From NCBI GenBank assembly GCA_002305965.1, contig DBRM01000011.1, positions 1 to 22,814 of the forward strand: 22,814 bases of DNA, given 5' to 3'. Below the pieces are notes generated by a model. The model searched no databases. It was not told where the DNA came from and was given only the letters and a program-made list of their open reading frames with translations. This DNA is from Syntrophomonas sp. UBA1368. GTDB lineage: Bacteria > Bacillota > Syntrophomonadia > Syntrophomonadales > Syntrophomonadaceae. Shown here in pieces: positions 21,049 through 22,814 of this stretch (the stretch's first letter is position 1; each line of letters opens with the position of its first letter). The translations under genes and the position numbers were made by a program.

Positions 21049-21480
21049 CTATACCTCAATGACCCCGTTTTTATAGAAAGTTGCTTTAGCAACAGCCAGA
21101 AGTTTTTCATCACCCCAAACCTTGGCTTCCATAAAAAATATATTTTTACCACTTTTGATAATTTCTCCTACCGCCAAAATATCTTTGCCAAATTCAGCAG
21201 CCGCCAGATAGCTGATACTGCAGTCCACGGTCACGGCCCTGATTCCCAGGGTTCTTATCGCATTTCCCATCGCCGAATCGGCTGCGGTCATAAGCAGTCC
21301 TCCGTGAACCATCCCCTGAGAATTGGCATGCTTCTTCGCTGTTTCGGTCACAATTTCTGCTTTTCCCGGTGCCAGGCTTTTGATCCTTAGTCCCAGCAGT
21401 TGATAAAAAGACGATTTATTATAAGCAGCGTTTAAATGTTCAAAAAGTTTCTGGTCAATTCCCTTGTTTTCTGCTTCCAC
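21049..21480 (-). CDS. PaaI-family hotdog thioesterase
   Basis: The 143-aa product has the PaaI hotdog motif HANSQGMVHGGLLMTAADSA with the HGG turn and catalytic-type Asp. A strand TVDCSISYLAAAEFGKDI and the end GDEKLLAVAKATFYK follow. Such enzymes hydrolyse aryl- or acyl-CoA esters; the substrate here is not known. Its neighbour, an acyl-CoA dehydrogenase, suggests fatty or aromatic acyl-CoA turnover. The start is GTG 21480 with GGGG 8 nt upstream. An extended -10 lies at 21507-21515, so it is transcribed separately from the dehydrogenase, whose terminator precedes it. It is not closely alike to the thioesterase at 10708, which has QGG instead of HGG. Confidence 0.88.
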   Translation of the reverse strand: MEAENKGIDQKLFEHLNAAYNKSSFYQLLGLRIKSLAPGKAEIVTETAKKHANSQGMVHGGLLMTAADSAMGNAIRTLGIRAVTVDCSISYLAAAEFGKDILAVGEIIKSGKNIFFMEAKVWGDEKLLAVAKATFYKNGVIEV

Positions 21481-21506
21481 TTCAAATACCCCGACAATTT
21501 TTGTTT

Positions 21507-21515
21507 ATTATAACA
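21507..21515 (-). promoter_or_regulatory. Extended -10 promoter of the thioesterase-DUF3343 unit
   Basis: The minus strand reads TGTTATAAT, with a perfect TATAAT at 21512-21507. The -35 region is weak. The predicted start is near 21500, about 20 nt before the GTG start. Confidence 0.6.
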
Positions 21516-21540
21516 TAAATCCTCTCAGCTAATGATAGAA

Positions 21541-21565
21541 GGGGACCAGTCTTGATCTGGCCCCC
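21541..21565 (-). terminator. Terminator of the acyl-CoA dehydrogenase gene
   Basis: On the minus strand GGGGGCCAG, loop ATCAAGA, CTGGTCCCC form a 9-bp stem with one G-U pair, followed by TTCTATC. Flanking GATAG/CTATC can extend it. On the plus strand the G-U pair becomes an A-C mismatch, favouring minus-strand function. Confidence 0.8.
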
Positions 21566-21571
21566 GGTGCT

Positions 21572-22711
21572 CTATCTTATTAAACTGCTGGCTATATTCA
21601 TGCGCTGGGCTTCTGAAGTACCTTCATAGATTTCAGTGATTTTCGCATCCCGCAGCAATCGTTCCACTTTCTGTCCCTTGATGTAGCCATATCCGCCAAA
21701 AATCTGCACCGCTTTGGCAGCATGTTTAAAACACATTTCCGAGCAGAAGACTTTGGCCATGGAAGCTTCTTTGCTGAAAGGCATTCCCTGATCCTTCAGA
21801 TAAGCTGCATAGTAATATAAAAACCTTCCTGCCGTAATATCCGTCTGCATATCAGCCAGCATCCATTGAATAGCCTGGTTTTTTGCAATGGGTTTGCCGA
21901 ATTGAATCCTGGCTTTGGCGTAAGCAATCGACTCATCAAGGGCAGCCTGGGCAATCCCTACTGCCTGGGCGGCAATCCCGATCCGGCCATGATCCAGACA
22001 TGACATGGCAATTTTTAAGCCATCCCCCAGGTTCCCGATCAGGTTTTCTTTCGGTACATGGCAGTCCTTGAAAACCACTTCGGAAGTTTGTGAGCCCCTG
22101 ATCCCCATTTTCATAAAATGCGCTCCAATGCTTAATCCCGGGGTCCCTTTGGATACGATAAAAGAACTCATCCCCTTTCTTTTATCCTCCGGATCGGTCC
22201 AGGCAAAAGTAACAAAGGTATCTGCTACCGGTCCATTGGAAGTAAAGGTTTTGGTCCCGTTTAAAACATATTCATCCCCTTTTAGTACAGCAGTGGTGGT
22301 CGCAGATCCGACATCAGTGCCTGCCCCGGGTTCAGTGAGGGCAAATGCGCCCAAATGCCCGCCGTTGGCCAGGGGGGTAAGGTATTTTTTCTTTTGAGCT
22401 TCGCTGCCGAAAAGTGCAATCGGCCCACAGGCCAGGCCAGTATGTACTGACATGGTAAAGCCGGTAGCAGCGCAGGAACGGGACAATTCTTCCACGGCGA
22501 TGGCATAGCTTAAATAATCAGCACCAGCGCCACCGTATTCCACTGGAAAAGGCATGCCCATCCAACCGCCTTCACCCAGCTTCTTAATGATTTCTGCCGG
22601 ATAACGTCCGCTTTCATCAATTTCCCCTGCAACCGGCTCAACGTAGGTTTTGGCAAACTCTCTCATGTTGGCTTTGATCAATTCCTGTTCTTCACTCAGT
22701 TTAAACTCCAT
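21572..22711 (-). CDS. Acyl-CoA dehydrogenase (short-chain/butyryl-CoA type)
   Basis: The 379-aa flavoprotein oxidises acyl-CoA to trans-2-enoyl-CoA, passing electrons to electron-transfer flavoprotein. Visible are the FAD/substrate loop AFALTEPGAGTDVGS, the strand NGTKTFTSNG, the middle MGIRGSQTSEVVF, the C-terminal helix bundle with GRIGIAAQAVGIAQAA, FGGYGYIKG, and the catalytic base Glu363 in EIYEGTSEAQR. The Glu position and length place it with short-chain/butyryl-CoA dehydrogenases, although substrate length cannot be fixed by reading. It is cytoplasmic. The start is ATG 22711 with AGGAGG 6 nt away. The gene has its own promoter at the window edge and its own terminator; etf genes, if present, lie outside. 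Confidence 0.95.
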   Translation of the reverse strand: MEFKLSEEQELIKANMREFAKTYVEPVAGEIDESGRYPAEIIKKLGEGGWMGMPFPVEYGGAGADYLSYAIAVEELSRSCAATGFTMSVHTGLACGPIALFGSEAQKKKYLTPLANGGHLGAFALTEPGAGTDVGSATTTAVLKGDEYVLNGTKTFTSNGPVADTFVTFAWTDPEDKRKGMSSFIVSKGTPGLSIGAHFMKMGIRGSQTSEVVFKDCHVPKENLIGNLGDGLKIAMSCLDHGRIGIAAQAVGIAQAALDESIAYAKARIQFGKPIAKNQAIQWMLADMQTDITAGRFLYYYAAYLKDQGMPFSKEASMAKVFCSEMCFKHAAKAVQIFGGYGYIKGQKVERLLRDAKITEIYEGTSEAQRMNIASSLIR

Positions 22712-22799
22712 ACGACCCCTCCTCTTACTTTACCGGTCAAGCTTTCCTTCCACAATAAAGCAAGCCGGCAGTATATTCCTTCACTCCTTATTGATTTTA

Positions 22800-22808
22800 A
22801 TTATAGCA
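22800..22808 (-). promoter_or_regulatory. Extended -10 promoter of the acyl-CoA dehydrogenase
   Basis: The minus strand reads TGCTATAAT, with a perfect TATAAT at 22805-22800. The -35 would lie beyond the window. The predicted leader is about 85 nt. Confidence 0.55.
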
Positions 22809-22814
22809 TACTGA

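Noticed and set aside
1..22814. CRISPR array, insertion sequence or prophage
   Set aside because: No regularly spaced repeats, transposase, integrase or phage genes were found; the only dispersed repeat is the noncoding element described.

Overview
The window looks like the chromosome of an endospore-forming, low-to-moderate-GC Firmicute of the class Clostridia, most like the Peptococcaceae/Desulfitobacterium group. The taxonomy is inference; the signs are spoVS, a spoVM-like micro-gene, the rny-ymdB neighbourhood, DUF3343, a Bacillus-type LexA box and strong AGGAGG ribosome-binding sites. Nearly all genes are on the minus strand. There are no tRNA or rRNA genes, no insertion sequences and no CRISPR arrays.

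Layout from low to high coordinate (transcription mostly runs the other way): the 5' end of a secreted LysM protein; a PHP-domain phosphoesterase and an M19 dipeptidase; spoVS behind a SigH-type promoter; ymdB and an unrecognised 161-aa gene; rny with a roughly 250-nt leader; recA behind a consensus SigA promoter and LexA box; cinA; a two-gene membrane unit (a single-pass protein plus a short FtsH-like AAA+ zinc protease with almost no extracytoplasmic loop); a plus-strand hotdog thioesterase; an operon-like run uppP - ftsK/spoIIIE - HTH/PfkB-like regulator - rodZ-like - rimO; a plus-strand TIGR04086-type membrane protein; a noncoding stretch with a probable 21-aa spoVM; dinG; a PaaI thioesterase with a DUF3343 protein; and an acyl-CoA dehydrogenase.

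Functionally this is a conserved chromosome-maintenance, envelope and sporulation neighbourhood: FtsK/SpoIIIE (DNA translocation), RodZ and UppP (shape and wall lipid carrier), RecA/CinA (SOS and recombination), RNase Y and YmdB (mRNA turnover and signalling), SpoVS and SpoVM (sporulation). The pgsA gene often found between rimO and cinA in relatives is absent and the FtsH-like pair sits there instead.

The most unusual material is noncoding or very small: (1) a dispersed element with two full copies and one reduced copy, each ending at an intrinsic terminator and able to fold with a closing stem and an inner GC stem; (2) a 21-codon SpoVM-like gene with its own mother-cell-type promoter; (3) rny, which has no ATG/GTG/TTG start ahead of its membrane anchor and carries a leader with a promoter, a possible 10-codon leader peptide and a terminator hairpin; (4) the FtsH-like protease and its membrane partner; (5) a PfkB-like regulator that has lost the kinase catalytic motif.
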